This document shows, in pieces, positions 1 to 12,644 of a stretch of DNA of 64,000 bases (the first letter of the stretch is position 1; each line of letters begins with the position of its first letter). Where the stretch lies: the NCBI GenBank assembly GCA_000349905.1, contig KB722740.1, positions 1,806,743-1,870,742 on the forward strand. Direction: 5' to 3'. The notes beneath the pieces were generated by a model. It saw nothing but the letters and a program-made list of their open reading frames with translations, did no database searches and had not been told where the DNA came from. The translations under genes and the position numbers were made by a program. The stretch comes from Volvariella volvacea V23 (taxonomy: Eukaryota > Basidiomycota > Agaricomycetes > Agaricales > Pluteaceae).

Positions 1-2509
1 GAGTGACGAATGGGTTCTCCAACTTGGCCTGGGATCTCCGGTGTTGGCGGAGTTGGCTGGCTATTACGTGTTGGGATCGGGATAGGGGAAGAAGGAACGT
101 TTTTGGGTGTCGTTGCCGTTTCGGAGGAACTGGAATGGTGGTGACCCGTTCTAATGGGGGTGGCGGTGGAAGTGCTACTCGACATGGTCTGGTGGCGTTG
201 ATGACCGATGCTCTGCGGCAAATTTTCAAAGCTTCGGTGCGGAGGCATGGGGAAAGCGTAACCAAGCTCGGAGATATCACCTTCTGAATTTCCAAAGAGG
301 ATGGGGAATCGTTGGCGGCTGAGGGGACTGTCGTCGGAGGTTCCAGGACTGTTGTCTCTGTCGTCTTCAGCTTCGTCGTCTCCTCTTACACCATCGTGCT
401 CGGTGTCCGTCGGTACATCAGGATCTCCTTCAATTCTGACTCTCCTGGTGCTCCGAATTGAGCCAGCGTTGCCATCATCTATGGGCGTTTCTGGTTCAAA
501 GTCAGAATGCACGCCCCTCCTAGCAGGTCTTGAACCTCGTCCAGTACCAAGGCTAGCATCACTAGCGGTGACGAAGCTGTCAGCGTGCAATGACGTAGTT
601 TCACCATCATATCCAGTCACACTACCACTCGTCCTATCGCCACTTCCTTTCCTGCTGCCACTATATCGCTGACTTGCGCCAACACCGCCTACAATAGTTG
701 GGAATGCCACACTGCCACTCCGTCTATCACCTGGACTTCCGCTCATTCGATCGGCCACACTGCCACTCCTTCGATCGACTGGACTGATCTGCCCACCACT
801 GCTACTCCCTCCACTCGCTGCGCTTGCAAAGCTACCGCGATATCCGGCTTCTGTGACGTCCGTGATAGTGGAAAGTTGTGGTCCACTCAGGATGGCCCCA
901 GCAGGTCCACTATATGGATAGTTGTGCGGAAATGCGTGATAGCTCTGGGAGTACGCCTGAGCAGCGACGTTAGGCGCAGTGGGAGACTGTTGAGAGTGCT
1001 CGGGCACTGGCGATCCGCTACGGACTGGTGCAGCTGGTGCAGGGATAGTGACTGTGCTGGCTTCCGAGCTGTTGCTATTCCGCCTTGGGGGCCGTAGCTG
1101 GGGACCAGGGTTCGCGCTGGGATTGAGGGGTGAATTCATACCTACACCACTGACAGCGGAAACTGGAGGTGTGGCACTAGCAGGCCCTGTTCCCACACTG
1201 GAGCTGACGTTTGTGCTGACATTGATCCGGGTTTGAGAAGAGGTGGTGGTGACTGAGACTTGGGTTCGGGAGGAAGTTTGGGAGATTGTACGGTTGAGAG
1301 CGCGAGTAATGAATAGATTTGGTCCAGCTGGTCCTGTAGTTATGGCGAGTGATCAGCATCACTGCGTAAATTGGCGGACGTTCGGGTATCAAAATGCAAA
1401 AAAGGGCAAGAGAAAATAGGGATGAACAAGGAATAAAGAGAAGGCAGCGGATGGACGGAAATATGAGAGGCTCGGATATTGGCAGGTTACTACACTTTAG
1501 CTTTCACCTTGCCTCGTGAGGAGTGCGGTGAGAAAGATAGGCGCGTGCTGCGGTTCAAATAGTTCGGGGAGCAAACCGACAAAAATGATAACAAGGCGCA
1601 CAGGACAAAATAAAACAGAAAAGCACACTCACTTGGGATTTCTGACTGCTGAGAACTGCTTGGACTAGGACTAGGATTACCTGGGAGGCTATGAGACTGC
1701 GCTACTGACTGTGGCGTTCCGGCTCTATTAGGGTTTCCAGTAGCATGGCTTAAGCTTGAGTCTGAAGGTAGTGTTCTTGGGCCTTTTGCCGAATCCGGTG
1801 ACGTATATTCCTGTTCTGCGATAGGGGAAAGCTTCTGTCTGCCGAGTGAAGCGGGATATAAAGCAGAGTAATGATTAAGGATATCCTGCGATGAAGATGG
1901 AAGCGATGAAGACGAAGACGAAGACGACGTTGCAGTAAAACCAGAGCTGCCAGTTTGAAGTTTTAATCCCATTTTATTGGGCGGCGCAAGTGTTGTAATC
2001 GAGGATCCTGAGGATGTGGATGCCAAAGAAGGGGCGGACAAATGCGATGCACTGGTGAACTGTGTATCCGCTAACGGCAAAGAAGAGGAGGAGGATCCAA
2101 GTGGGGCCAATGTTCCTCTGACGAGAGCTGTTGGAGGAAGAGAAACCATGGAACCGTGCCCTCCAAATTGTTCAACCAAATCATCGTCAGAATTGAGCCA
2201 AGTTATGTTGTTCTGTCGCGGAGGCGCACTACTCGTGGGAGCAGCACCTTGATGTGATGACGAGGTTGGATGAGGATTCCACACTCCAGCATGGTCATCC
2301 ATCCCGGTGAGAGAGAGGGGGAATGAACTTGGTATGGGATCACTAATGGTGGTCTGCCCTCCGTTTTCGCCGCTCCCGCCAGTTCCAAACCTTCCCCACT
2401 TCTTTTTGTTGGGCTTCTCCGCAGAGGCAGGTTGGGGTAGCCCGGAAGCGCCGCTACTGCCCTGGTCACCACCACGCCCTTTGAACCGTGAGAAGAGACC
2501 ACCAAACAT
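1..2509 (-). CDS. Ser-rich low-complexity protein, 5' part only (runs off left edge)
   Basis: Exons 2509-1633 and 1333 to beyond 1. The 299-nt intron has donor GTGAGT at 1632 and acceptor ACTACAG ending at 1334; the join keeps the frame open to the window edge, giving about 736 codons. The ATG at 2509 begins MFGGLFSRFKGRGG and lies below a long non-coding stretch, so it is a credible start. The protein is dominated by Ser, Pro, Gly, Thr and Ala with poly-Ser runs near residue 200. After the intron it carries several copies of a short motif like DRRSGSV/DRMSGSP (forward positions about 670-790) and an acidic stretch near 390-340. I recognise no domain, and any catalytic part would lie outside the window. 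The intron is long for this region, so a missed short exon inside it is possible. Function unknown. Confidence 0.7.
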
Positions 2510-5500
2510 GCTTCGTTAGTCGTATAGGCTTTGATTATTGAGGGTTTTCTGGGGTCGTATGCCGTCTATGAAAGGAGTCGCTGAGAAGTCGGAGTCAGGA
2601 GTATCGGGTTGTCGGGAACGCGAAAGAAAGAGAAATGAGATGGGTAAATAATAAATCAAACGGGGACTGAATAAAAGAAGGGGCCGGGCAGTGTCTGTTT
2701 GGGAGTCCTCAAAACGAAGTAGGATGAAGTGCTTCTGACGAGGTTCAGAAGCACTGCACTGGAATCGAAATAAGGGTGCCCGCGCAAAGTCGTAGATCGG
2801 ATAAGGGCCTATATATAAGTCGTTAAAAAGGAAAAGGAAGTGATTAAACTGCAGATGTAGGGTTTGTGAGTGTAGAGGAAGAAGAGGGGAACGCGTTTAA
2901 CTCTTGTGAGCGGTGCTCCGAAATAAGGTAAACGCAACCGGTCACGTACCTCGTGGATGTTAGGTAGTTTCAACGATACAGTACGGCTCGGCGTTTGTGT
3001 GAATGCCAGATACCGAGTATGATGCTCCCTCGGGCGATCGTCCAAACCAATCCGTCAGCACGCTCGGCTAGGAGGCGCAGAGATACAGCTCCAATCTGGC
3101 TGGGGACAAGAAAGTCGGAAGGGAGAGACAGAACGGACGCAAAGGCGGGCATTATAACGGCGGTGAAGCAGCCTGTCTTTGTTGAACGCAATCTCACTGA
3201 TCTCATCTACGCCATGCCGTGGAGAGTCATTACGAGAGGGCCAGTGGAAGCCGAGATATCGGTTTATCGGAAAGGGACGATTGGAATACTATTTTTCGAA
3301 AGCTGGCTTGGTCGCATCAGGAGATGTGACGTGTAATGGCTGTCAAAGGGCAGGCATGCAGGTCGGCATATTTACCAATCAACAAAGGGGAAGGTTGAGA
3401 TGGGCGCGTGCCAACACCTGGCGAACACGCGTTTTGAAAACACGCCCCAAAATACGATTGGGTGAGTGCCACCCAAAATTCTGTGATTGGAATGGATTTT
3501 AAATGACTGCACAGCCTGGAATAAACATCCAAGTCAGCATCACTGTGCTAGCTGAATGATGGAACAATGGTCGGGCACCTGTGGAATCTTGTTTTAGTCC
3601 GTAGGGCGATTGCTGCACCCCAGGACAGGTGATAAGGGGTGTGGCTGAGATAAAACGGAACAAGGGAAACGTGGGGTGGTACCGTGATGTTTGTCGCCCG
3701 CTGCAAACATATTTTTGCCCATTTTCAGAACACTCACAAACACCCTTGCTCAGTCCCCATACGATTAGACATTCTTACCGACATCTCCTCGTGTTTTCGC
3801 TGATACCTCCACAATGGAATCAATCCACCTCGGCTCATATTTTTTGAAAGCATCACCCTGGTCTCAGTCTCGTCCATCACAATTCTAGAACTTAGAGGGA
3901 AGTGCATCCAGAAGTGCCTTCGTGCACGACTGATGGAATGCTGTTCTGTCACGCCAGACGCCCGCACGATGCATCCCTGTTCAACCCGACGTCGGCTCTA
4001 GAGTCTACATGCGGGATGGCTGTGCACTCGTGTGCCTCAGATCTACTGCGCGACAACTCCTACGTCTCCATCACGATGATGAAAGTCTCGCCATTGCCCA
4101 GCTCGGCATTTGATTGTGATCCCCGTTAATTGCTCAGCAGGCTTAGCCACCTCATGTTCAATGCGGAATAGGCCTTCTTAATCATCCTCAACTGAGAACT
4201 GGCACTGCAATGATACGAAGGATAAACCTGGCTTTGGACCTCCTTATTCAACAATGTTGTTACGAAACCTCACTCCCTGAGTGTTCTGCCTTGAGGTCAA
4301 CATCGCCTCATGTCCCTGGAGGAAGAATCAAATTATTTTCTCGAAAGGTTGTCCCTCCTAATTAAAGACCTAACCCTCTGCCATCTCCTTCTCCCTGTTA
4401 TCGTATCCCTGCCTTAGTACCCCTTCGACTTCAGAAGCGCCATCAGCAACACGACAATAACGTCCAAGCTTCCATGTCGCGAATTCCTGGGTTGGACGTT
4501 CCTTATTGTAATATTTGACACCGCCAATCGAATCATCAAGGGTTAACTCGGGTTGCTCGACTGGGTGTCACTGTGGTGACGGTGAACACGGACAGGGTGT
4601 TCATGCGGGAGCCGCCTTCTTAAAAACCTGGATTAAACCTGGACTGCGGCGCAACTTCATTTAACTCCTAGGACTCTTTGTATGACGCCGTTCATCGACG
4701 CCTCATCGCCTACAGTACCTCAAGTCTCTTCTCGCAATCTACTCTATCTATCCGCACCCCCAGCACACCCGAACGCGCCAACCCTTGCAGTCTCCTCTGA
4801 ACACGACCGTACCACGAACTCACAAGCCGACCCACAATGGAGCGTGCAGTACTCCACGATCCTGCGCACGCGTTCGCGATTATGAAATCGATGACGAAAT
4901 GCCCTCATCAATCCTTTGAGTTGTTCACTTCCCCATGTATCTCCGCAGCCGGGCTTGGGAACATAGATCACGGTCCGGCCTGGCTTTCTCGCCTGTCCCT
5001 GGCTAGGTGGTCTACCTCGAGTTTGCCACAGTGAAGTTTTTTCCACATGGGCCGGTTTGAGTTTGGATGAACAAAGGTGCAGCCCTTGTCGACGCCTCTC
5101 CTTTAGCCTTTTCATCATCGGATGGTCTTTTCAACGACGTTTAATGTACCAAGGACTCCACTTGTCACCGCAACTCTATATTTACACTCTAGCGCGGTAA
5201 GCTTTCCCCGTCACAACAGTTTCCTTCCGTGTGAGGACTATCAGAATCAGAACGTTCAGCCTGCGATCGACACGTTTTGCCTTAGCTCTCCGACCCTTCG
5301 GCTGATAACGCTCCACGAGAAGTGCCCTTGCTTTCTTTGATCATATTCAATTATCTCGTCAATCCCAAGATCTTTCCGATTCGTACACCGCGACATCATG
5401 CACCATGGCTTACGACCATCAGGCGCGATGCGCATCAGCTCTAAATCCTTGACCTGCGTGTCCTTTGGCGATCATTAGCAAACTGAAATAACGAAATTAT

Positions 5501-5922
5501 CGTCATGATTTACCCTGTGCCTTGGGACGCTCGTCATCCTCTGCCATTGAGTAACTTGCGCTTGAAAAGGCGCTGAGATTAAATTAAAGCATAGATCTGA
5601 AGGAGTCAGCATCTCGTGCAACTAAATTTTGGAACCTTCGTGTCAGATTTACCTACACGTTCGTTGTGCAAGTCCCATCCGAAGTCCACTAAGGTTAAGT
5701 ACGGTACTAGTAAGGTTTCTCAACGCCCCACTGAGGCCCAGCATCCGGAGAAATAGGCCTATCCAACCTCAATACACCCAACCAGCACCTTCCAAAAGTT
5801 CGATTGGCTGTTCTCCAGCTTCGAATTCTTTGTCCGTGATCCGTGCGAGTCTGGATTTAAAGCGGCGAAGAGGAAGTGCGCACCGGCGGCTTCATATTAT
5901 ATTCCATTAATAACGGGTAAGA
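2510..5922. other. Non-coding spacer, no gene found
   Basis: About 3.4 kb. Open frames on both strands are short, overlap one another, and show neither coherent protein composition nor a plausible splice series. The right end of this spacer holds the tRNA-like repeat described next. The part just above 2509 is presumably the promoter of the leftmost gene. No tRNA, simple repeat or conserved domain was seen in the rest. Confidence 0.5.
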
Positions 5923-6150
5923 GCCCGAGGTGGAGGATTTGAGCGTAATTTAGCTGTTGGTTAAGTAGTATGAGTAGCCAGAGTGAGAGGAGTACGAGAT
6001 CTTGAGTTCAAATCGCGGCCACCTCCTAGGCTAAGCTCCCAGAGGAAGAGGATAGAAAGGGATAAAAAAACGGGCAATGGGATGAGACAAATGGGTATGT
6101 ATATTCCGCTCCGCTCCGAGTTATATAAAATCTTAACCAGCAATACACGT
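5923..6150 (+). mobile_element. SINE-like element with tRNA-derived head
   Basis: An A-box-like sequence (TAGCTGTTGGTTAAGTAG, 5951-5968) is followed by a B-box-like sequence (GAGTTCAAATC, 6004-6014). The spacing is close to that of internal RNA polymerase III promoters. A 7-bp inverted match, GAGGTGG near 5927 and CCACCTC near 6020, flanks them like an acceptor stem, but the enclosed span is too long and too poorly paired for a working tRNA. The non-tRNA tail runs through an A-rich stretch at about 6060-6070 to near 6150. This layout fits a tRNA-derived SINE or a decayed tRNA. The copy number in the genome cannot be seen from one window, and the tail boundary is a guess. Confidence 0.4.
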
Positions 6151-6261
6151 CAGACACGCAAAAGATAAAAGTAATAACGAATAAGTAAAGGTGTCGGGAA
6201 ATATCATGTAAGATACAGCAGTGGGAAATTAAAGGAATGGAAGAGGAAGAAGCATGGCGTG

Positions 6262-6922
6262 TTAGGCCTTTGAGTCATTTGAACCTTCCTTCGTTGGCTC
6301 AGGTTGAGCAACAACGGATTCTAGTTGGCCATCTGCTTTGACAGCACCTGTTTCCTGTGTTTCCGCCTTTGGTACGTCGGATACCTTTTCTGAAGTTCGG
6401 GCGCCTTTCCTTTGTTCATCTTCGTCGTTGACGGAGCTTGCGACGTCGTCATCGCCATCCGCTGCTGTGGCGCCCGGCTCAGTACCCTTCTGTTCTGTCG
6501 CAGGAGGAGAAACGATGTTCTCTTGCACCGGCTCTTGTAGCTCGGCCGCGTCGTCGTCCGCTGGTAACGGCACGCTTTCAGGGGCTGGTTGTTCCTTGTC
6601 CTCCTTATCCGAGATGTCGACCTCCTTGACGCCTTGTGTCACCTCTTTGACACCTTCTGATTCCTGCTGCTGGGAAGCCGGAATGGGCGAAGAAGGCACA
6701 GGATCGAGGCCGGTATAGCGGCTTTCCCCTTCATCCAGTTGGGTGGCAACACTGTCCTCCCTGCGAATCTTTTTTGCAATAGCCTCCCCATCTTCGCCTC
6801 GCTCGGCATGAGCACCAGAGAAAGATGACGTCGATATCCTGGGTGGGTTCATCTCTGCGTCGCTTAAGCGACGTTTTCGGCCCTTTTGTGGAGCGTTAGA
6901 GGTGGCTGGGTGGTGAAAAGGA
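6262..6922 (-). CDS. Acidic hypothetical protein, 5' end unresolved
   Basis: The frame ends with a stop at 6262 and reads coherently from about 6922 downward. It opens with a basic patch (KGRKRRLSDAEMNPPR) that looks like a nuclear localisation signal, has a second basic patch (AKKIRRED), and continues as a Glu/Asp/Pro/Ala-rich, probably disordered tail of about 200 residues. The open frame runs further up to 7323, but that part has a different composition and no ATG, so it is more likely intron or UTR. Candidate acceptors lie near 6907-6903 (CACCCAG). A first coding exon was not found with confidence; ATGACC followed by GTAAGA near 7350 is one weak option. No domain recognised; a nuclear role is only inferred from the basic patches. 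Confidence 0.5.
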
Positions 6923-6945
6923 CGGGTGCATGTCGTGACGGTACA

Positions 6946-7958
6946 GGCGAAACGGATAAGCCAGATGGGACAAGACCCATGAAGTGGCATCAAACATAAA
7001 AAAAGAGGGGAAAACGCGTTAGTTTTGCTGATTTTGCCATTGTTCGGAAGAACAGAGAGGCCCGACAGAAGGTCGGAGAAGTCGAGAAGGTGTGTCGGAG
7101 AGCCCGGGAAGACCCCTCGGTTGCTTAGAGGTCCCCGGAAGACGACGGTTGACGTTGTCAATTGCCAGGTCAGAGACCACGGCGGAAGCAACCCAACATC
7201 GTGTGCACAGGTAATTCGTGCGGAACACGAGGCGGAGACCATCAAGGCATGCTGTCTTGACGTCATGCAGATGATCACGACCTCATAATGAGCGACGAAA
7301 GGCAGAGAAACGCGACAAGTCACAAATTTAAGTGAGGTTTCTTACGGTCATCGGGCCATGGCCTATCGGCTCGCGGGATGATACTATGGGAGAGTCTTCG
7401 TATGAGGTTGAACATTATGCAATAGAGAACAGATGAATGGGTATTATCAGTACAGATAAGCTGGTCTTGATGTGGTCGTCAACGATGGTGAGGAGGGAGA
7501 GGACTTTGGGGCAACGGAGACGCGAATCGCGTGGCACATTGCTTGTTTTTCTTTATTTGTACCTAATTAGGACCCTGGCGATTGCGGGGAAAGCCGAGCT
7601 GGAGCTGCATTGTCCCAACACCCAATCATATTCATTGAAGCGCTCTAGGACTGATGGGTGGAAGATTCAGAACCGCGATATGCGCTCGAGCAACGTCTCG
7701 GACATCGCAGAAATGCGGTACCAGTTTATGCTACAAGGAAGGTCTTTTGTCTCGAAGCAAGGAATAAATTGGGTGATTTGGCGCCAAGGCATTCTTTAAC
7801 CCCGGGAAGTGTGGTGAGTATGGACAAGATGAGCAGCCGAAAACATAAGCATTTTCGATTTTATCACCATAAAGCTACGAAACAGAGCAGCGCATAACAA
7901 CATGGCGAATCCGAACGGGTCCTGATCAGTAAACAAAGTGGAATCTACCTCCAAAGCT
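6946..7958. other. Intergenic or 5' intron region, no supported gene
   Basis: Holds the unresolved upstream part of the acidic-protein gene and the spacer down to the Crinkler-type gene. Short frames at 7437-7897 on the plus strand show no domain and no coherent splicing. Confidence 0.4.
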
Positions 7959-10238
7959 TCATTTCAAAAAATCTCCAAAGAGTTTAGTTTTGATCTCCTC
8001 GTAGTCGATAAACGCTACATCCTGATATTCTTTAACCAATTCATGGTGGCGAGGCGCGCCAGGTTGACCCCGGATATACACAATGCGGAAGTCTGGTACA
8101 GGTTGACCGTTCTGAGTAACAGTAAAGCGGCCTTGAGAAAATTCGGCTTTGTGTCCGGGGCCAAACGTTGTGTCCAGGTAAATTTCTATTTGATTTCTTG
8201 GATCCTTTTTGTAGTAGGGTTTAAATGCCAAGTCAATCGTCGCTGAACCTGTGTTGTGCTTATCGAAGGGACTTGGAGACAACTGGATAAACATGTGTCC
8301 AAGCATGAAATCGAATCGTGGATAGCGCGCAAAGCCGCAGATCAAAGACTGGCCATGCTGTGGTTCAGGTGCGAGTTCGTCTTTCTCGAGAAAATAGAAG
8401 TGCTTGAATCGGATGAATACCTTTCGCCCATTCAGATCCGTCGCCTTGAGTGCTATGCCATGAGCACTACATATCAACAGCTGTCGGAATAGTACTTCCT
8501 CGAACTCGTCGCGCCTAAGTTGGCCGTCTTGAATGGAGGCTACGCTAATGTCACTGGGCAACGGGAGTGTCTTGTACACTTCCAGGAGAGCGTCCAATGC
8601 AGCTGGGCATAGAGGCTTGAACATCACATAATTGCGCTCGTTTTTGAACCGGTATACCAGCCCAGTGTCCAGGAACTTCCAGTCAAAATCTACAATATTT
8701 TCAACGTCTGACCGTCTTAGGAACATGTTCGAAAGGGCTTTGTGGTAATCTATATAGGAGCCGTAGCTGAGTGCCTCAGCATAGTTCCTTGCCGCCTTCA
8801 GAAATTCATTTCGTCGGCTTTCGCGGAAGTGCCTAAGCTCGTCATCGATCTCGGTTTCAGAAATATAGATGCCGCCCGATTCCGTTATGTGTTCATGGAG
8901 ATACATGAGCTCGCGCGGGACGCAGTTGATGGTCTTCTTCACCTTCGGTGCAATATCTGGCTTCCCCAGGAAGCGATGAAGTCCCAGCAGCTTGTCGAAG
9001 ACATCTTCTGGTAGCGGACCAACAAATTCGATCCATCCTTGCATGCCATTTTTCAAGTACTTCCTCTCAAACCTTGCATGTGCCGTACCAGTCAAGACTA
9101 CACGTACTCCTTTCGCTCTCTCTCCCCAAAAAGTAAGAGTCATCAGGGGGTTCAAGACGGGAAACCGAACAGGCGCAGGGGGATCATGGTCAAACAGTAC
9201 ACCATGGTCGTCGATGACTAGAAGGGTTTTGCGGGTTGTACACTTGAGCAGATTACCAAAGATGGATGAGGCGCAGGACACCACAAAAGGCTTTGATCTG
9301 TCTTCATGATTCACCAGCTTCCTGAGCTCGGCAGCAGTTAGAATGTCTTTGTTGATCGACAAAAAGTGATGGCAAATCTCTGTTGACGACTCTTCCTCTG
9401 TCGATGTGTTAAGTACAGAGGAATCGGCGATATAGAGCATGGGCCAATTTTCAGAATATGCCTTGGCAGCGAGAAACAGTGTGAGGTACGATTTGCCCAC
9501 GCCCACCGGACCCGAAAGAACGCGCTTGACGGAACGTGGCTTATCTGCTGAAAGCATCTGCTACATGTCGATCATCTGCTGGGTAACAAAGAAGGCCATT
9601 TGTTGGTAGCCCTCTCCAAAGTGTTTAGGACAGTCACCGAGATCTGGCATTGTAATGGATTGACCGGGTTGAATGTTTTGCAAGACGTTTAAGAAATTGA
9701 TGCGTGGTTTGGGTACGAACTTGTTGTCATTGAGCATGTTAATTAACAAAGGCGGCAGATCCACAGATTGGCCATCAGTAGCTGTATATGATTGCCAGCC
9801 CTCTTCCAAACGACGTCTTTTGGTCGGAAGTTCCTGCTCTGCAAACGTCGAGGAAGAAGTTGTGGGCACAGATGATGATGCGGGTAGAATCGCAGCAATT
9901 GCGGATGGATGGCATGAATACGTTAGCTAGAAAACGAGATTTTAATCTCATTTACCAGGCTCAATAAGCCCTCTATGCTTCTTGAGCTCCTCAATGAGCT
10001 TCACAATTCGCTTCGCAGGCCCCAGTCCTAATTTGGCACCTTGGAGTTCACAAATACTCAGAGTAAGGAGCTCCCTGCCCCTCAATCTCTGTTTTTCGAT
10101 GATTGCCATTTCATCACCGCTGAGACAGCTACTCTCTTGGTGTGCTTTAAAGAACATTGTGACGTGGTCAAGGTTCCATGCTTGGACGATCTCTGGGAGA
10201 CTACGAAGAATGCTTTCATTAAGGTAAACTGTTGCCAT
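7959..10238 (-). pseudogene. Crinkler-type SAM + P-loop NTPase gene, interrupted by an in-frame TAG
   Basis: Exon 1 is 10238-9956 (ATG at 10238) and exon 2 starts at 9838, after a 117-nt intron (GTAAAT to TTTGCAG). Exon 1 encodes a SAM-like fold: a Trp-containing first helix, then RLRGRELLTLS and a Gly-Leu-Gly-Pro turn before the last helix. Exon 2 has a bipartite basic patch (PTKRRRLEE), then a P-loop ATPase: Walker A GPVGVGKS near residue 204 and Walker B-like LLVIDDHG near residue 300. A C-terminal region of about 250 residues is not assigned. This NTPase type is known to me from Crinkler (CRN) proteins of fungi and oomycetes, often treated as effectors or inter-organism conflict proteins. 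A TAG at 9563-9561 (codon 187) splits the frame between SAM and NTPase, while the frame on both sides is intact for 186 and 533 codons. It may be a recent pseudogene, a sequencing error, or recoded; splicing around it is not evident. Confidence 0.6.
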
Positions 10239-11124
10239 TATGCGAGGAGGGTGTTTGCAGGGGGTGAGGCTTAGCAACTGGATGGACAGCAAGAGTAGTG
10301 GCGACAGAGACGCTGAAGAGAAGGAGGAATGTTTCGCTCAATGGTGAAGGCACGGCTTATAAAGCGATGAGTCATCGACTTCCGCCACTATGACCTAGTT
10401 ACATTCATGAGCTGTGCATGCCACTAATCTTGAAGTCCCTCGCTAAAATCACTTGTTGCAATATCCTCAACCACCCCTAATTCAAGGCCCGGATAGTGGT
10501 TCCTTAAACTCTCGCGAAGCGAGCAACTTTAGCCGGGTGAACAGTCCTGGCTATTGGATTATTTATTTGGGATTAAATGGAAGAGCAATTGATTGACCTA
10601 TATTCGAATATCAGATAGCAAGTACTTCACAAGATTGACGTCCGTCTATTTTCGAAGTTTGCGGATCAGTTCCCGAAGTGACGTTCCCCGCTCGGCATTA
10701 TACATGTCCGTCATCTTTGCATGGCTGATAATTCGGCGCATAACAAAATCAAATGTGTTGGCGCGACGGATGTTTGCTAAATCTGATCGTTCTTTCCCTT
10801 TATCATCAAAAAAGTGGACTAGTGCGCACAAAGACGACAGGTGGAACTATATCATCAGTGAGTCCAATGTGGGTGTATGAATGGGTATATATGTATTGGT
10901 GGTTATTGCTACCATAATAGATGGAGCCTCTCGAGATGTCACCTTGAAGAACAGTCTACGACCTTTTGAAAATTGTGGTCGGGATCAGATAAGTGACAAT
11001 TCCTGTAACATAGAATTCCTATCATACTAAACGCATAAAGAACCAAAACCATATAATGCCCCTGTAAAATGTTGTGCTAAACTTGAAGCTTGAAGCTCTG
11101 CAACAAATGTATTAAGGAGTCACT
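10239..11124. other. Intergenic spacer
   Basis: Upstream side of the Crinkler-type gene and downstream side of the first SDR gene. The short frames at 10593-10880 overlap on both strands and are not convincing. No repeat or RNA gene seen. Confidence 0.45.
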
Positions 11125-12644
11125 TCACAATCGTGCCCTTATCTCTTCTTTGGATGTACTATCTTCCCTCCACTTTCGTTCAGCCTCCAACAAAGAATCA
11201 ATGGTATCCCTCAGGCACTTTCTCCAGCCGATCAGACTACCGTCCTCATCTTCCAGTCCTAGGACTCGATTTGCATTTCCACTGTCCACTATCATTCCTT
11301 CACGGTCCAGCATTTGTATGTTTTCTCCGGTCAGACCACCCCTACTAATTCTTATTCCCAGCTCAGGTCGATAAGTCTTAATATGCTCCAGCGCATCCCT
11401 CCACGTAAAAATGCCTGTGGTAAGCAAAAACCGTTTCGTCTGTGGATCTTCGGTAGGACGGACCGGCGGCAACGTTAAAGCCGTGACGTGAGCACGCGCG
11501 ATATCCCGCACATCAGAGAAGAATGGAAATAACAAAGATGGTTGCTTTCCGTTTAAAATTGCGTAGATGGGGTAGTTTGAGGCCAAGTTGTTCTTGGATA
11601 CAGGGAAGTGAGGGGCAAAAGGGCCATACACGAATGGCGGTAGTACTGACACGCATTGATTAACATATAAACTAGGAGAGAGTAAGAGGGATCAGTACTT
11701 ACTGACTGCTAGATCTAGCTGAGGGTGAGCAGCAGCAAAATCCCAAGCCGCTTGCTCTCCTAAGATTTTAGAAGAAGCATATACCCACGTCGGATGGAAG
11801 CTGCCTTGAATAATTTCTTCGGTTGTGTAACCAACTGTTCCCCAATCTGAATAAAGTCAGCTCGAGGTAAGCCGTAAGCAAGCATCCTAATTGGGACTGT
11901 ACCTTTTCTAGTGAATGACCTATTGCGGTATGGTTTAGTTTTCCTATAAGCAGCTGTATAGTGCGTCATGAATATAGCTGTAATAGTGCGGTTACATCGT
12001 TGGGAAACGTACGGTCAAGTATTGAGTACGCTGTCCCGGTGAGAACGAATTTGTTGATCCCCGCAGCCACTGATTGACGGAGTACGTTTAGTGTACCACT
12101 AATTGCAGACTACCAAGTTCGCGTAAAATGAGCTTCAATCAAGCACACGCTGCCGACGGCGACTCACATTAAGGACGTCGACAGCAGGTAGCCTGCCAAC
12201 AACATGGGACGCAACGTGTATCACGGCATCAACACCTTCAACAGCATTAAAGCATCGAATTCTAGAACTGCAATAGCACCAACCTTTCAACGCGTTTGTC
12301 ATATCGCTCGTGGCGATATCATCGACACGGACGATTTCGAGGTTAGGGTAGAGATTTCCAAGGCTGGATTTTATTGCATGTAGTTTGGAACTACGAACAG
12401 TCCTGTAGTTATTATTTATGCATCTGTTGAAGCGGATTTCAGTGGAAAATAAGCTGTAGATACCCACCCCCGCACGATATACCCTGCTTCTAGCAATTGA
12501 ACAGCAGTATGAGAGCCTATGAACCCATTCACCCCAGTTACCTAGGGGTAAAATCGGCGTCAATGATAAGGGTAATGCTAAAGTGAGAGGAAGTATACGT
12601 GCCAAAATTCTTTGGAGCGTTGGTATAGTCGTTTGGGAAGGCAT
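11125..12644 (-). CDS. NAD(P)-dependent epimerase/reductase (extended SDR family), copy A
   Basis: Eight exons: 12644-12603, 12541-12468, 12402-12284, 12235-12168, 12109-12013, 11953-11903, 11846-11703, 11645-11125; 371 residues. The Rossmann motif TGVNGFIGSH follows the first intron, and the active-site motif YASSK (WVYASSKILGEQAAW) lies in exon 7. Related enzymes of this group are ketone/aldehyde or flavonoid-type reductases; the substrate here cannot be told. Exons 2-8 have the same lengths as in the neighbouring copy at 13401-14905 (74, 119, 68, 97, 51, 144 and 521 nt), so this is a tandem duplicate. Intron 1 needs a GC donor (TTG then GCACGT at 12602): the nearby GT would break the frame that reads into the Rossmann motif. 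No targeting signal is seen, so a cytosolic enzyme is likely. Confidence 0.85.

Noticed and set aside
6923..7323. Long N-terminal extension of the acidic-protein frame
   Set aside because: No ATG start, and the composition differs from the rest; more likely intron or UTR.
9839..9869. A separate gene starting at 9869 for the SAM-NTPase linker
   Set aside because: The apparent start is GTG, and the segment lies in an intron that joins exon 1 to the frame at 9838.
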